Counted from the first letter of the stretch, positions 1 to 12,300 are shown. The stretch is DNA of 64,000 nucleotides from Anisakis pegreffii (GCA_035041965.1 JAPYMA010003012.1:1-64000), one strand, 5' to 3'. Notes: a model not told the origin generated them from the letters alone. Program-made: numbers and translations.

Positions 1-2399
1 ATGGCGTTGTCATTTGGAAGTGGTCAAACAACAATTTCAACAGATCTGGAAGAGGAGATTTATAATGATGCATCGCTTTATCTACAGCAATGTGAAAATA
101 TTATCCCTAATACTGCCGACAATAATCAAGTGGAGCAGATCAATGAGCAGGTTTATCCATCGTTTCTGATAATCACAACGCTAATATTCACTCTTTAATT
201 AAGTATTAAATGTGTATGCATTGTTGAATATTGCATATCGTTCTTGTTATCTGCATGCAATAACAACTAAATTTGTTTTTTTGTGAAAGGATTGAAAGAA
301 TAATCAATGTGTGATGATGAAGAAGAAGGATTGTCTTTGTTCAGCGTTAAGGAATGAAACAATTACAATAATACTGATGATACTAACACGAACACGATCA
401 GTAGTAGCAGTTACTGTTTGGTAAAAAAGATTGCTTATTTAAGTAAATGAGGTATTTAGAGTGCATCACAGAATGGTGACGGCATCGGAAGGATAGAAGT
501 GAACGACGAGGAAAACGTTGATGATACTGAACAAAAACCAAACGACACTCCTGATAATAGCCACTATTCACCTTCACTGTTAACGCGACTCGAAGTTGCG
601 GCCAAACGTGCTGTTTCGAACACTAGTAATGGTTGTATTGCGCAGAACGCGTCTTCAAAAAGTCAGCGCTGTATCTTCAACCTCCGTGATTTTCTGCAAC
701 TTCGCGAGGTTGGTATTTGTTTTGTTTGGCTTATTCAGCATCTCGATGATGTACAATTTGGTCGATTCGCTTATGAATGGCCCAATCTTTGCTGATTATG
801 GATTGTATTGTTTGCAGATCAATAAGGAGCTGAAACGTTATATTGATCATGACTTGTCACAAAACAAACAGAATGGATTTTCAAGCGCTCTAAAGAATGA
901 AGAAAAAGATCTGGGGAATGTTATAATGAAAAATCAACAAAGTTTCGAACAAAAGCTGGATGGGTAAGGGATGGAATGAATTATATTTGTAATTAGAAAC
1001 ACTATTAGGAGAACATTGCAAAGCTTAACTATTTGATCAGATTGTTCAGTAACACAATGAATGTTCCTTATTGCACTTATAAATTTCATTTATTTAATTC
1101 CTTCGTGATCACTCGACAGGTGATCCCTAGTTCTTTCTTATTGTTCAGGTGATGAATGTATTTAGTACAACAAATCATATCAGTTCACTGTCGTTTTACT
1201 TCACGATTTAGAAGTTGAATTATCTTTTGATTCAAGTCTTTAATATTGAACGAAATGCGCACAAATAATTCTTAATTATTATGTATATGCCATCAATTCT
1301 TTGTTCACACAAATTGACATTCTCAAGTTTCGAACTGATTGTTGTTTGAAATAATGTGAAAGTTTACTGCAGAGTTGTAAAAATGATGCAAGAATTGGTT
1401 AACACCACGTCAACACCATCCACTTCAATGCCTCAAGCACCTATACAAATGCCCTCATTGCACATGGTTTATATTAACCCTTTGTTAATTATTCCAGTTC
1501 ATTTTCCATTCAATCACTATATTCGTTCTAGCGTTAATTTGTTGATCATGCGCTGAGTAACGAAGAGAACAGTGAAGAACAGTATAATAATAGACATACG
1601 ATAATCAAATATCAGGTGAATTATTCCGTTTTATGTGCATCGAAATGATCTTTCAGCAACTCCCACCGATGAACTTTGCATATCAGCAGTCTCTGAATGC
1701 GTTGTCATCACTAAACTATCCAAACAGTTGTACACAATCGCAGTCATCACTGCCAAATTCCTTCAGTGCCAATCCACAAATTGGATTGTTCAATTACCCA
1801 AATCCGAATACTCCACAACAGTTTATTCCTCCTCCGAATGCCCCGCAACAGTTTATTCCTCCTCCTCCGAATGCCCCGCAACAGTTTATTCCTCATCCTC
1901 CTCCTCCGAATGCCCCGCAACAGTTTATTCCTCCTCCTCCTCCGAATGCCCCGCAACAGTTTATTCCTCCTCCTCCTCCGAATGCTCCACAACAGTTTAT
2001 TCCTCCTCCGAATGCTCCACAACAGTTTATTCCTCCTCCGAATGTCCCGCAACAGTTTATTCCTCCTCCGATCAACGATTATTCGTTGCCAAATCCTTCA
2101 TACTCATTTGTGCCACCATCCAATACGGATGATGACAAGCCACCTCATGATCCACATCAGTGTCTTGGATGCGCTGATGAAAAAGGTTTGTGTTTCTAGT
2201 TGCCTGCGACGTTCATTTATATGCGTTACTTCTTGATTGTTCCTATCCGTATTCTAAAGCATCTGTTGATATGTAAAGAAGAACGTGAGCTTTTGAGCTT
2301 TTGCTCAAAACGATTGATTTTATTGATCTCTCGGAAATTTCAGTTCAAGACAAAGCGTTCCAAATGTTCGACTTCCTGGCCGACACCTTCCAGCCATAG
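1..2399 (+). CDS. Unidentified protein with coiled-coil-like middle and proline/glutamine repeat
   Basis: I do not recognise the family. Six exons join in phase: 1-150, 472-708, 818-963, 1373-1466, 1657-2185 and 2344-2399, giving 403 codons and a TAG stop. The window starts on ATG, but the gene may begin further upstream. Residues 1-50 are acidic and polar. The product of exons 3-4 is rich in charged residues and Gln and could form a coiled coil (NQQSFEQKLDGVVKMMQEL). Exon 5 holds eight copies of a P(n)NAPQQFIP repeat (1799-2070), then an acidic stretch and a CLGC pair. The last exon ends in FDFLADTFQP. All introns are GT-AG, 106-406 bp. Phase continuity over six exons is the main evidence. 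An alternative 3' route from exon 5 into 2538 is also open. The low-complexity tail suggests an adaptor or scaffold role, which is inference only. Confidence 0.55.
1799..2070 (+). repeat. Coding tandem repeat, unit (P)nNAPQQFIP
   Basis: Eight imperfect units of about 27-39 bp built from CCTCCTCCGAATGCCCCGCA followed by ACAGTTTATT. Length varies only by whole CCT codons, so the reading frame is kept. Units 2-7 read NAPQQFI, the first NTPQQFI and the last NVPQQFI. The proline run between units varies from three to five residues, with one His insertion. The near-identity of units suggests recent slippage or unequal exchange. Confidence 0.9.
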
Positions 2400-2537
2400 T
2401 ATCTGTTTGTCGTTTAGAATGAATGTAAAAACTGAATGCGTTTCTTCAGGTTAACCATCTGTATTGTTTACCAATACGATAATTGGTTAACTCCGATCCA
2501 GTCTATCAATCGCACATTGTAATCCTCTGTTTTCTAG

Positions 2538-3432
2538 CTCACGGATATATTCAAAGCAATCAGTATCATCTTCCTGCTGTTTTCTAACTGTTTCACTATC
2601 AAAACTTGTTACTAGCTCAGTACCATAGATTTTCCATTGCTGTGGATATCCATCCGCGTGGAGTCGTAACGGATCAGTTTATTTGTTACTCTTGTGCGCA
2701 TCAACATCATTCAGTTTTGTTGTCATTTCAATTGCGTAGTCCTGATTTTGCCTAATTGAAGAGTTTTATTTTCATCTTCACTTTTGTTTCGTTCCAGCAG
2801 AATTTATTTACGTATTTATTTGTTTGTTTGTTCGCAGGTGTAATTTTGATTGATCTTATCTATTCATTGTCATTTTTATTGTTTCGTTGTTCTCAAAAAA
2901 TCTCCAGCCTTTTATCTTGTTGCTATATTATTTTCATGAATTGTTGCCGAAGTATGTTGCGAAAAGAATCATTACTTGTACTTGATCTTAGGGTTCTCGA
3001 TCGTGTTGTTTGAGAGTCAGTATCGGATCTTAAAAAACCATAAATTTTTTATTGGTAGGATCAAGTGCATGTTTATAATTTGGATTTAGCCGACTTGTTG
3101 CTCACAGTTCTGGATCACTGTCAAATATGATTCCAAAAGTTGCGTTATTACGATATGTTCATCAAAAAATACTGATTCCTCTTAATACCTTAGAAGCCAC
3201 GCAATTATTTCAACCACTATTAGATGTAAGGGAAATCATAGCCTGGCTCAACATTGATGACATTATTCGATTCCCGTCGCGAGAGACGTTTTGCTTAAAA
3301 CCGAGTGGTACACGATTGCCATTGATGTCAACCAGATTCTCTGTCTATGAAAATTGCTTCGTTTGTCTGATGATCATTGTGTATATGGATGATTTATTAT
3401 TGTGCTTGTATTATTTGCTCATTGATATGTAA
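2538..3432 (+). CDS. Possible exons of an unidentified gene, or an alternative 3' end of the upstream gene
   Basis: Several open segments sit behind plausible acceptors. The first is 2538 onward (after TTTCTAG), which in phase 1 reads AHGYIQSNQYHLPA. The second follows CTCAG near 2620 and reads YHRFSIAVDIHPRG, then VVTDQFICYSCAHQHHS. The third is a last segment after GATTTAG (about 3090) that stays open to TAA at 3430-3432, including KVALLRYVHQKILIPLNTL. An AATAAA lies 28 bases past that stop. Exon 5 of the upstream gene ends in phase 1, so it could splice to 2538 instead of 2344. I could not join all segments in phase and do not recognise the protein. Confidence 0.25.
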
Positions 3433-3459
3433 ACACTCGAATGTTTCATTGAGTAACGC

Positions 3460-3465
3460 AATAAA
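3460..3465 (+). promoter_or_regulatory. Candidate polyadenylation signal AATAAA
   Basis: AATAAA lies 28 bases after the TAA that closes the open segment at 3127-3432. It fits a gene end here but does not prove one. Confidence 0.35.
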
Positions 3466-3760
3466 TGAAAGTATTAATGAGTTATTGAATTCTATTCATT
3501 TGTAATATCGACAACACTACAATGAGACGGAAGGTGAAGTGAGTACAATTACGCAACTCGAAAGTTTTTTTGATCATTGTGTCATCAGGATGAGGGTTGG
3601 TCAGCTACGCTGACAATCTTTCAATCTTTTAAGCAGTTAAGACGGTTGCTTGCAGCACTGTTATACTCAGGGTCAATTCAGGAGACCCTAATATATATCT
3701 CATTGTACGCATTTTGTAATACGCGCATATAACGGTAGACACGCGTTTGCTTGGGAGGCT

Positions 3761-5052
3761 GACAGTTCGCCAGGTGACGGAAGTGAGATTTCCATTTGAT
3801 ATATGTTCAGATATGTGAACTTCTTACCCATTCAATGGCGATGAATCCGAACATATATCATCTTGTAGCGCAGCTCCAGGAGAACAAAACATAAGTGATA
3901 GATTTGCCGGTAATCGAGATGTTTTCGAGATTTTCGATTTCGCGTTAAGGGCAAAAATGCAATAGATACTTTCATTCGGTACCTACCCGACAGGAAAAAT
4001 TTCAAATCAGTATATATGCCAAGTTGTAGCCGAGATTGAGAACAACAGAAATCTTTTGCAGATTTTGTCACCAACTGTTAAGATAAGAGGGTTATGACGC
4101 TCGGCGTGAGCAATGGTGAATTATTTGTCGAGTGGCCACGTGATTCTGTTCAGGTCACGGATACATAGTCCCTCTTTCATCTTGCGGCGTTGCAGGTTCT
4201 TACCGACCGAAATGATATCGATTTCTGGGCGTTTCACCTGACTCGCGTGTGATTCTTTCATGTGGCCTGACCGCGTTCTCACCTTTAATTTAAAATGTGC
4301 TTATTTTTATATTCGCAAAAGAGAGATTTACAATATATAAAAAAGATTTCTGTAGCACTCAGTTTTTCCAGTTGATTCCAGCATTGAAAATAGCGAAACA
4401 GATTTTACTTGAATTCAGCAGTTTGTATGTCGTTTATATTTCATTATCAAATCATTGCAATCTGTTTCATCATACCGTGCGATTTTATGATTTCGTTCAT
4501 TTTCTTCAATTGGATGTTTCTCTTTTTGCTCATTTCTGGAAGAATATTATTGTTGCGAATCTAAAAAAGATTTCTGTTCTACTCAGACTCGGCTACAACA
4601 CGGTGTACAACTCTCCGTCTAATTTTTTATTCGCAGTAGAGAGAATTTCAATTTCTTCTATATACATGCCAATTGTGACCAGTAAACATCACTATTGCTC
4701 ACGCCGAGCGTCATAACTCTCTTAACTTAACAATTGGCGACAAAATCTGAATGAGATTTCTGTTGTACTCAATCTCGGCTACAACATGGTATATATCACG
4801 ATTAAAAATTTTTCCTGTCGAGTGGGTACCAATTGAAAGTATCTGTTGCATTTTTTCCCTTAACGCGAAATCGAAAATCTCGAACACATGCCTATCACTG
4901 GCAAATCTGTCAATCATGTTTTGTTCTCCTGGATCTGCGCTACAAAATGCTATATGATTTGCCCGGATTTATTCACGCTGAATAGGTAAGGAATTCACAT
5001 TTCTGAACATATATCAAATGAAAATCCCACTTCCGTCACTTGGCGAACTGTC
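3761..5052. mobile_element. Foldback (long inverted repeat) element, copy 1
   Basis: The left arm, about 3761-4114, and right arm, about 4693-5052, are inverted copies. The left end GACAGTTCGCCAGGTGACGG matches the right end CCGTCACTTGGCGAACTGTC, and the inner ends GACGCTCGGCGTGAGCAAT and ATTGCTCACGCCGAGCGTC also pair. The centre (4115-4692) holds further degraded copies of an arm motif (GATTTCTGTTGTACTCA, then CTCGGCTACAACA). No transposase is visible, so the element is non-autonomous. Short open frames in the arms (3832-4074 minus, 4711-4917 minus) are by-products of the repeat. A related copy lies at 52391-53172. Confidence 0.85.
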
Positions 5053-5571
5053 ACTCCGATCGTCCTTGGCGAACAGTCATTATCCCTTTTGGGTGACTGA
5101 ATAGCACGGTGCCACTTGTCAAGTGGCCAACTACTCCAGGCCCGGAAATCGTATTGTCATCGTTTTGTGAGATGGATTTTTTTATTCAATGAATTGTTAA
5201 GGTCATTTGGGGTTCTTTTATTCCACAAAATTGTCAGTGGTGTGCGGGATTGGAAATCAATCGTGTTTGTTACGATTGCAGTATATTAGCACTGTGTTCT
5301 GGAATACAGTCTGAAATTTAGTTGATTTTGTTATAATATATTCAGTTACTGACTCTTTGAGAATACGTCTATGTCTTTGTTCTAAAATTTTTTCGTGGAA
5401 TCATTGCATTTCAGTCCATTTTTTCCCACTCCAAAAGGTTAGGTCAAGGAAGGAAGGGGTGTGGATGTCTTACGCAGTATGCTTATAAGTTACTTCTTTC
5501 ACGATTATTCATTTTTTATGATGTCGAATTAAGATTGGACTTTCAAAATACTAATCCAAAAAATTTAAGCA
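5053..5571. other. Intergenic stretch upstream of pbs-2
   Basis: No gene seen. It holds a second outer copy of the foldback end motif (TTGGCGAACAGTC, about 5066) and a segment at about 5088-5130 (GGTGACTGAATAGCACGGTG) that resembles 47408-47440 upstream of BUD23. The proteasome promoter should lie in the remainder. No clear TATA box was picked out. Confidence 0.6.
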
Positions 5572-7302
5572 ATGGATAATTTAAAAATGGAAAAGTTAGA
5601 TGTTGGCCGGGGAGGTGCATTTGATTTCTCGAATTGTGCACGTAATATGGCGTTATCAGAAATGGGTGTTAAAATGCCGACGTTGCGTAGTACTGGTACG
5701 ACGATTGTTGCTGCTTCATACAAGGTTACATTTCACTCATAACAACTACTTCTTGAATGGGGTTTGATTGTGCTTGTAGATGTCAGAGGTAATCCAGCAT
5801 TGTGCTTCAATGAAATAAGGTTGCAATTATTCGATTATTGAATTTATTGTCAATTTTATGACGTCCTCAGACGGCAGAAACACACATAAGACATATTCGT
5901 AGAACATGCAATGATTGGGCGTATGGCTTTGATTAACATATTTGGTTAGTTCAAGCGAAATCAGTTATCCTTATCAGTGTATATATTCTAAAGGATGGAT
6001 TGGTAATGGGTGCAGATTCAAGAGCAACAGCAGGCAATATAATAGCGGATAAGCATTGTATGAAAGTGCATAAAATAACCGAGTCAATGTTTGCTTGTGG
6101 TGCTGGAACGGCCGCTGACCTCGACCAGGTACAGTATCGCTTCGTTATTGTTGCTTGCTTTTCAACTGTGAACTGAAATTTGTAGCAGTTAGTACTGCAT
6201 TTGTTGACTGCTCTGATTTAGTGGCGACTTTTTTCACCAACCAAATACTCACTAAGCTGAAATCAGTTGAGTTCGCAGTGTTTCCAGTTAGATTGTAAAG
6301 ATTTTGCATTTCTCAAATGAGAAATAGCAAGTTCGGTGCGGTGATAACGGAAAATGATTGCAGGTGACAAAAATGTTGTCTGCACAGTTACGTTTAGTCG
6401 AGTTGAATACCGGTAAGAAGGCACGTGTTGTAACGGCAATGCGTAAGGCAAAGCAGCATTTATTCCAGTATATGGGATACATTGGTGCTTATTTACTCAT
6501 CGGTGGCGTCGATAACTCTGGTCCACATTTATACGAGGTCGTTTTCACTTTTATTCATTAAAGCTCAGCTTACTTCTGACATTCCATTGATGTGCTTTTT
6601 GGGTGCTCAAAAGGACGATTGTTCATGTCGTCGGAGAAAACACTCGCATAGTTGTATTATCCTCCGTGGTGTAATAAATGAATTGAATTACAGTGTTCAG
6701 CGAATGGCACAACAATGAGCAAGCCGTACGCATCGATGGGCTCAGGAAGTTATGCAGCAATATCAGTTTTGGAACGAGACTTCAAATTTGGAATGACCGT
6801 GAGTGGCTTATCAAATCATCTGACCACTTATTTTTCGTTTTTGCAGTCAATCATTTTTATGGATGCTGTCTTTAAAAGTAATAATGTTTATATAAAGGAA
6901 GAAGAAGCTTGTGAATTGGTGCAACGAGCCTTACAAGCAGGTATGCACGGAGATAATGCATCCGGTAATTCGCTGAACTTTGTGATTATCAATCGAGATA
7001 CGACTGTATTCAAGGTTCGTTTATGGTTCAATCCTTATTATGCTCATTGTTCATGTAATATTCGATTATTTATTGTTCACATTGCAACCGAATGCAATCG
7101 CTGTTTAAGTGCATTCCAGCGACAATTTTTAACGGTGTTGAGGCGTTGATCATTTCGTTTTCAGGGACCGGTAGTACCAGATTTTTGCGTTCGACCAGAG
7201 CCAATTGACTTGGATTATAAGTTCAAACAAGGTTCAACGAAAGTGCTGAAGCAAAAAGAGATCAAATATGACATAATCGAAAGTATGGATATATCACATT
7301 AG
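5572..7302 (+). CDS. pbs-2: 20S proteasome subunit beta type-7 (beta-2, trypsin-like)
   Basis: Catalytic beta-2 subunit of the 20S proteasome, cleaving after basic residues. Six exons join in phase: 5572-5724, 5994-6128, 6364-6537, 6694-6798, 6898-7014 and 7165-7302, giving 273 residues, the usual length. Residues 1-42 are the propeptide. Gly42-Thr43 is the self-processing site, and Thr43 is the nucleophile (mature Thr1). Asp59 (mature Asp17, in GADSRA) and Lys75 (mature Lys33, in ADKHCMK) complete the active site. CGAGTAAD, GYIGAYLLIGGVD, SMGSGSYAA and the C-terminal arm also match the family. The start is the first ATG in the exon. A second Met follows at residue 6, but the first fits propeptide length. 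No frameshift or missing catalytic residue was seen. Confidence 0.96.
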
Positions 7303-9013
7303 TTCATCATCACAACAACTGCTGTTTCAATATCTTTTCGTTTATCAGTCGTCAATTTGGTGTTGATTCCGTGCTGCAATATTATAACAGATTTGTTGAT
7401 AGTATCACAAAGCGGCAACATTTCGTGTCATGTAACTGAGGTTTATTCACTGATGTTATTTAGTTGAGTAATGGTGAGCAAGTTGGCTTCGTTCATGAAT
7501 ATTAATTTGTAATATTCGGTTAAGTCTTGTTTTTAAGCATCAGTAGTTGGTCCCAACTAGCATATGGTGTTGATAACAGTTATTAACTGCTTTACTGAAG
7601 CTGCTTTAAGGAATCTGTTTTCAAAAGTCACCCATTTATTAGGAGGATCTATGCTGAGTTGTGTTTTTAGAAGTGGTAAAATTTACGTTTGATGTGTCAT
7701 TCAGTTGGTGGTACAATATGTTCAATCATTCCCAGTTAAATTTACGGAATTGTTGAATTTGTGACAATTTAATAGATCCAATTAATCGTTTTAGAGGATC
7801 AATTTTTTTCCAAATCAAGCGATGAATTTATTTTTCCATTGTCGTTGTTTTATCGATATTGTGCTCTGATTTAAATGTGAGTTGTTACGGATCAGTTTTC
7901 AATAAAACTTATTTGTCATTATTCGTTGTTAACATCACATTCATCATCTTCCATATTTGAATGTTACTGTAAATTTTGAGTGATTCTCAGTGCAATACTA
8001 ACAAATTAAAGCGTATAAGTTGGGAGACTGTTGTTAAAATGTAAGTGCGATTGACTGATGCACGTTTGGGATAAGAACATCTTCTGAAAATGGTTCATAT
8101 TCGAAATGAGATCAACTTAGGACATAGATTACTTTAGATTCGAAGCTTATTTGACCATCAAGCACCTGACTCATACGAACAAGTTTACTAGATTCTACGT
8201 GGGGGAACAAGATGCTTTTATATGCGGCCACACGATGCTCACGTTTTATCGGCAAATCTGGTAGTGGTCATCAATTCCAAATTTATTATCATCGTTTCTA
8301 TGAACTGTGCACTCATTGTCAATATCCGATAGTAATTGCTGTTGCTATATTAATGATAATCCTGCAACATATTTGTGTTGTCAAGTAATCAATTATATTT
8401 GATGGTGAGTGAGGGCAGTGGAGAGGTAACAGCCCAATCTGTGTGTTTAATTACATTCGTAATAACAGAAATAAGCTGGTTCGGTACATCTGCACTAATT
8501 GGACGTTACCCATTAGCATTTTATAAAGAACTAATTAATTTTTGTATTAAATCCTTTCTGAAATCAAATTATGCGTAACTGAACATTGTTATCGTCCACA
8601 AATTAGAAATTATCACAGGTTTTGTTATTGATAAACCCTTTTATTGTTATTGAAAGTTTTGTTAGTCAATCAATGAAAATTTCAACATATTGTGGACCAA
8701 TGAATGTAAACTATTTGAACTATTTGCTTGTGATGAAAAGGCGAGATCTAGTTGCAGCCGATTCGGTTGCAGCAGTTATAGCCAATATAAACCACGAAGC
8801 ATTACTTCGATCACGAAACAACCACTCGGAAGCGATCGACGAGCAAACACACACACACACGTGTTATTCATCAGTGGTGGCAATGCATCAGTAATTAAGA
8901 GGACCAAAGCAGTGCATTGTTTCCATCAGTTATTCAGCACTCGGAATGCATCATGCTCATCTTCTAGGTAACTTCATGACGATCATAATGGGAATAATAT
9001 CAATCGTTTTCAC
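7303..9013. other. Intergenic region downstream of pbs-2
   Basis: An AATAAA at 7901-7906 is a possible poly(A) site for pbs-2 and would give a 600-base 3' UTR. Open frames at 8622-8971 lack convincing splice context or family resemblance and include a short CA repeat near 8848. No gene is called. Confidence 0.5.
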
Positions 9014-9303
9014 CAGTGTTGGGCTATCGCTATTCCGCTATCGAAAAGAAGTCCGCTATCGCTAACGCTATTATCACTCACAAGAGCTCGGTAGACTCGA
9101 ATTTAGTGCAGTTTTGCAGCACGAATATGTATTTAAATATTTCAATAATTGAGTGGGAGGTTAGCGGAAGATAGCGGAAACAGTCCGCTATTGAAGACGA
9201 TAGCGTTGTTATCACTATCGCTATTCCACTATCCACTGGAACTTCCGCTTTACTATTCCGCTATTCCGCTAATAACCGAATAGCACGCTATTGCCCAACA
9301 CTG
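9014..9303. mobile_element. hAT-type MITE with exact 8-bp target duplication
   Basis: The element begins CAGTGTTGGGC and ends GCCCAACACTG, a perfect 11-bp terminal inverted repeat. It is flanked by identical 8-bp copies of GTTTTCAC (9006-9013 and 9304-9311), the target-site size made by hAT transposases. At 290 bp it has no coding capacity. Both subterminal regions are full of short CCGCTAT / ATAGCGG motifs in opposite orientations, resembling the subterminal repeats bound by hAT transposases. It must have been mobilised by an enzyme encoded elsewhere. Confidence 0.9.
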
Positions 9304-9311
9304 GTTTTCAC

Positions 9312-12300
9312 TAATTGCACTAATTGCCCATTTTCACTAATTGCCCAACATCTGGTTTTCACATCGCAAAAAGATTATCGCAACTCTGGCCTTATCAGAG
9401 ATAATTTTCGACTATTATGATTAACCCTGTAGTGCCTAATTAACTGCTCTCGTTGAATCGATTAACCAATCTCGTTCTTTTATGCATAAACCAGCACTGA
9501 GAAGTGAATCGTATCAGTGAAGAGAGATCGAGTGGTAGTCAATGCAAGTATTGTTCATTGTATTTACATATTCTGGATGTATTTCAGTTTTAATTTGATA
9601 GTTGTGATCACTTAATGAAATAAACTGCTGGATGCATTTATCAAGTGCAACAATTTTTGTTTATTTTACGTTTTTCTGCGTGCAAGTCAGATGATAATTA
9701 CAAAGCATCTAACAATAAGTAGTTTCATTCATCTCAAGCAAAATTTCTGTTTGTTGGTTGATGACGCAATTGATGAATGGAAAATTTTTAGCCTACATGA
9801 TCAAAATAAAGTCGACCAGAGCTGAAAAATAATCTTACGGTTTGTTCAGTTTCAGAGTTGTTTCTGATTGGAGCAGGACTTGATCAGTTGCGAATATGCA
9901 CATTATAGTAACAGTACTAGTGCTAACGGATGGATGAATTCAGGCAAACAAAAATTATGCTGAGCCCAGCAATTATAATTGATTTATTCTGGCGAATCGC
10001 GTGTCAACAAAAGAGGATTGCAAGTGAATATTGATAGATATTACGTCGAATCATATGAAATGAGCACGAAAGGTCACAAATTAATCAGTCTGTACAAACA
10101 ATCTTATAATGGATCAGACGGAGAATGTTCTCCTGTACTTATTTACCTATTCACATAAAAATTGGGCACTGTGATTACGTATTAAAACAGCAAACAAACA
10201 CTTCAATGGGTTTTGGTGTTGTTTGAGTATTGTTACACACAATCGCATTGCGGTGAGTTGATGAATATCGATGCTCATTTCAAGTGAGTTAAAACTTTGT
10301 GGCTGATTATTGTTATTAACGGTATTTTGAACTTATCGCCTCGTTTTTAAATGATGACATTGAATTTATGAAATATTCTATTGTTTCGCATCTTCTTTTC
10401 AATGAATCGGATTCGTATGTTACAAACAAAACAAATTATTTATCTTAAGTAAGAATGTTAATTAAACACAGTACTTTTCAAGCACATATGAATGATTCAG
10501 TTATCAGAATGGTGTGGATGGAGGTTGTTGGTCGAATGAACTTGTCCAGAAAACGAGCATTTCGATACTAAGTCTTTCCAACTTCTAAGGATTATCATTT
10601 TGAGGGCAACTGTGGGTTCAAATTTACAACTGATAGATATTCCTGATTTTATGATGAAGCACGGGGCATGGTACGTGAATCGTCAGAGAAGTATATAGTG
10701 TATGATTAAGATATGAAAGGATTCGATAAACTCGAGTTTATTTTGTGTTCTTCCTCAAGTTATATTGACACGAACCACAACAGAACGTAGCCGGAAATAT
10801 GGATCGATTAGATCATCTGCGTTCCGGATTCAAATATCTTAAATTGCTTTGAATAAGAAAGTTCACCTTGCTCATGATCCTTTATTCACAGATGGAATGT
10901 AAATAATATGGATACAAACAGCACGAGAGAAACAGCTTTGTCACTTACGCATTACTAACTAAAAATCATAAAAAAATGTCTTCAAAATATTTCTGGCACG
11001 CATTTTCGCAAATCTCTGAAATATTCCCATGATCGTAGTGTATGACTGGATGAAGAGAGTGATTCGTGAAGAAACGACCCAAACAAATGAATGTTCCAGA
11101 GGTTGATAATTTTGCTATTAATGTATTCACTGATTACAGTAATTAACGTGTGCATATTGGTTGTTTTTGATGTGGGATGGGTGGAGTAATTAGACGATGA
11201 CTCCGAAAATGGTCATAATGAATGATTCACGATGCTCATTTGATTAGTGCCTATTTGAATGATTGCAGTCAGTCACTCAACTTTCAGTCATTTTGAATGT
11301 GACTGCTGTTGTTCCAATTCAAATTAGCAAATACCTCATCGATAATTCCATCGCTTCGAATCATATTCGAGAACTGATAATCTGTTATGCGTTCACTTTT
11401 CAGTTACGGCTCTCGACAAAGTGAAATATTAACTGGTAAGGAAATTTTCGTGGAGTAAGGCTCAAAACTAATAAACAGTGTTGTGAGGTTGAGTTCAGTT
11501 GTTATGTAAATAAATACTGAAATTGCAAGCGAAATGATATCAGTGCAGTGGAATGCGAGAAAACGCTTTGATCATCCCAGTTCACTTCGCATCTTGCGTG
11601 CAAGCCCCACGATGGCGCCTTTAGCTGCAAGTGTCACTCGACAATACGTCCGTCCTTCTTGTTCCCTTTTCCGTCCCGTCCCACCAGTCTGCCACACCTC
11701 CACCGCTTACCTCTGTTAAGCCAAAAACATTCATTCCAAGCAAACAATCCAAATTAATTATGAGTAATTCAACTGCTCAGTACATCATTACATACTGATC
11801 CTTTCTTCACGTTACGTCTTTTAAAAAGTTTCAGGTTTAGATCGAATTGTTGTTGTCATTAAATCTAATTTCAGTATCAACCATATTTGACCAAGCAGAG
11901 CAAACCTTAAAATCCTAAATGAATATCCTGAAGTCTAGATATCGTGTAATATTAGAATCATAATTTCTAATGGGTTTCAGATGCTTAGAACCACTTCAAG
12001 AACCGCTCAAGTTAAGGCAGTTCATAGGATTTTCGTGAAATTGTTTGTTTATTGCTGCCAAATGTTTTTATTACATTCAAAAATACACAGAAGTGAAAAT
12101 TTGTGAATGAAAATAAAGTCATTCGCTATACAGATATCACAAAATTGATCTTCACCCATAAAATATCCGTCGCTAATGTCAACAACTCACAAGTGACCAA
12201 ACAGTGAATCAGACTTATTCAAGAAGTGAAACATTTGCAGGTGTTCCAAAGACAGAAAGCTGGTAAATGAGATGTCCATACGCTACCTTCTCGAAGTGTT

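Noticed and set aside
1635..2236. Long open frames in the other two plus frames and the minus strand over the proline repeat
   Set aside because: A tandem repeat lacking stops in one unit stays open in every frame. Only the frame giving PPPNAPQQFI joins to flanking exons in phase.
3832..4957. Open frames in the foldback arms (and 52464-52739)
   Set aside because: The same frame appears in the arms of both elements in inverted positions; it follows from repeat homology and has no start or splice logic.
11534..11719. GC-rich 61-codon frame as a glypican first exon
   Set aside because: It has no signal peptide and no suitable donor, and the phase to 14725 could not be shown. Noted only as a possible promoter patch.
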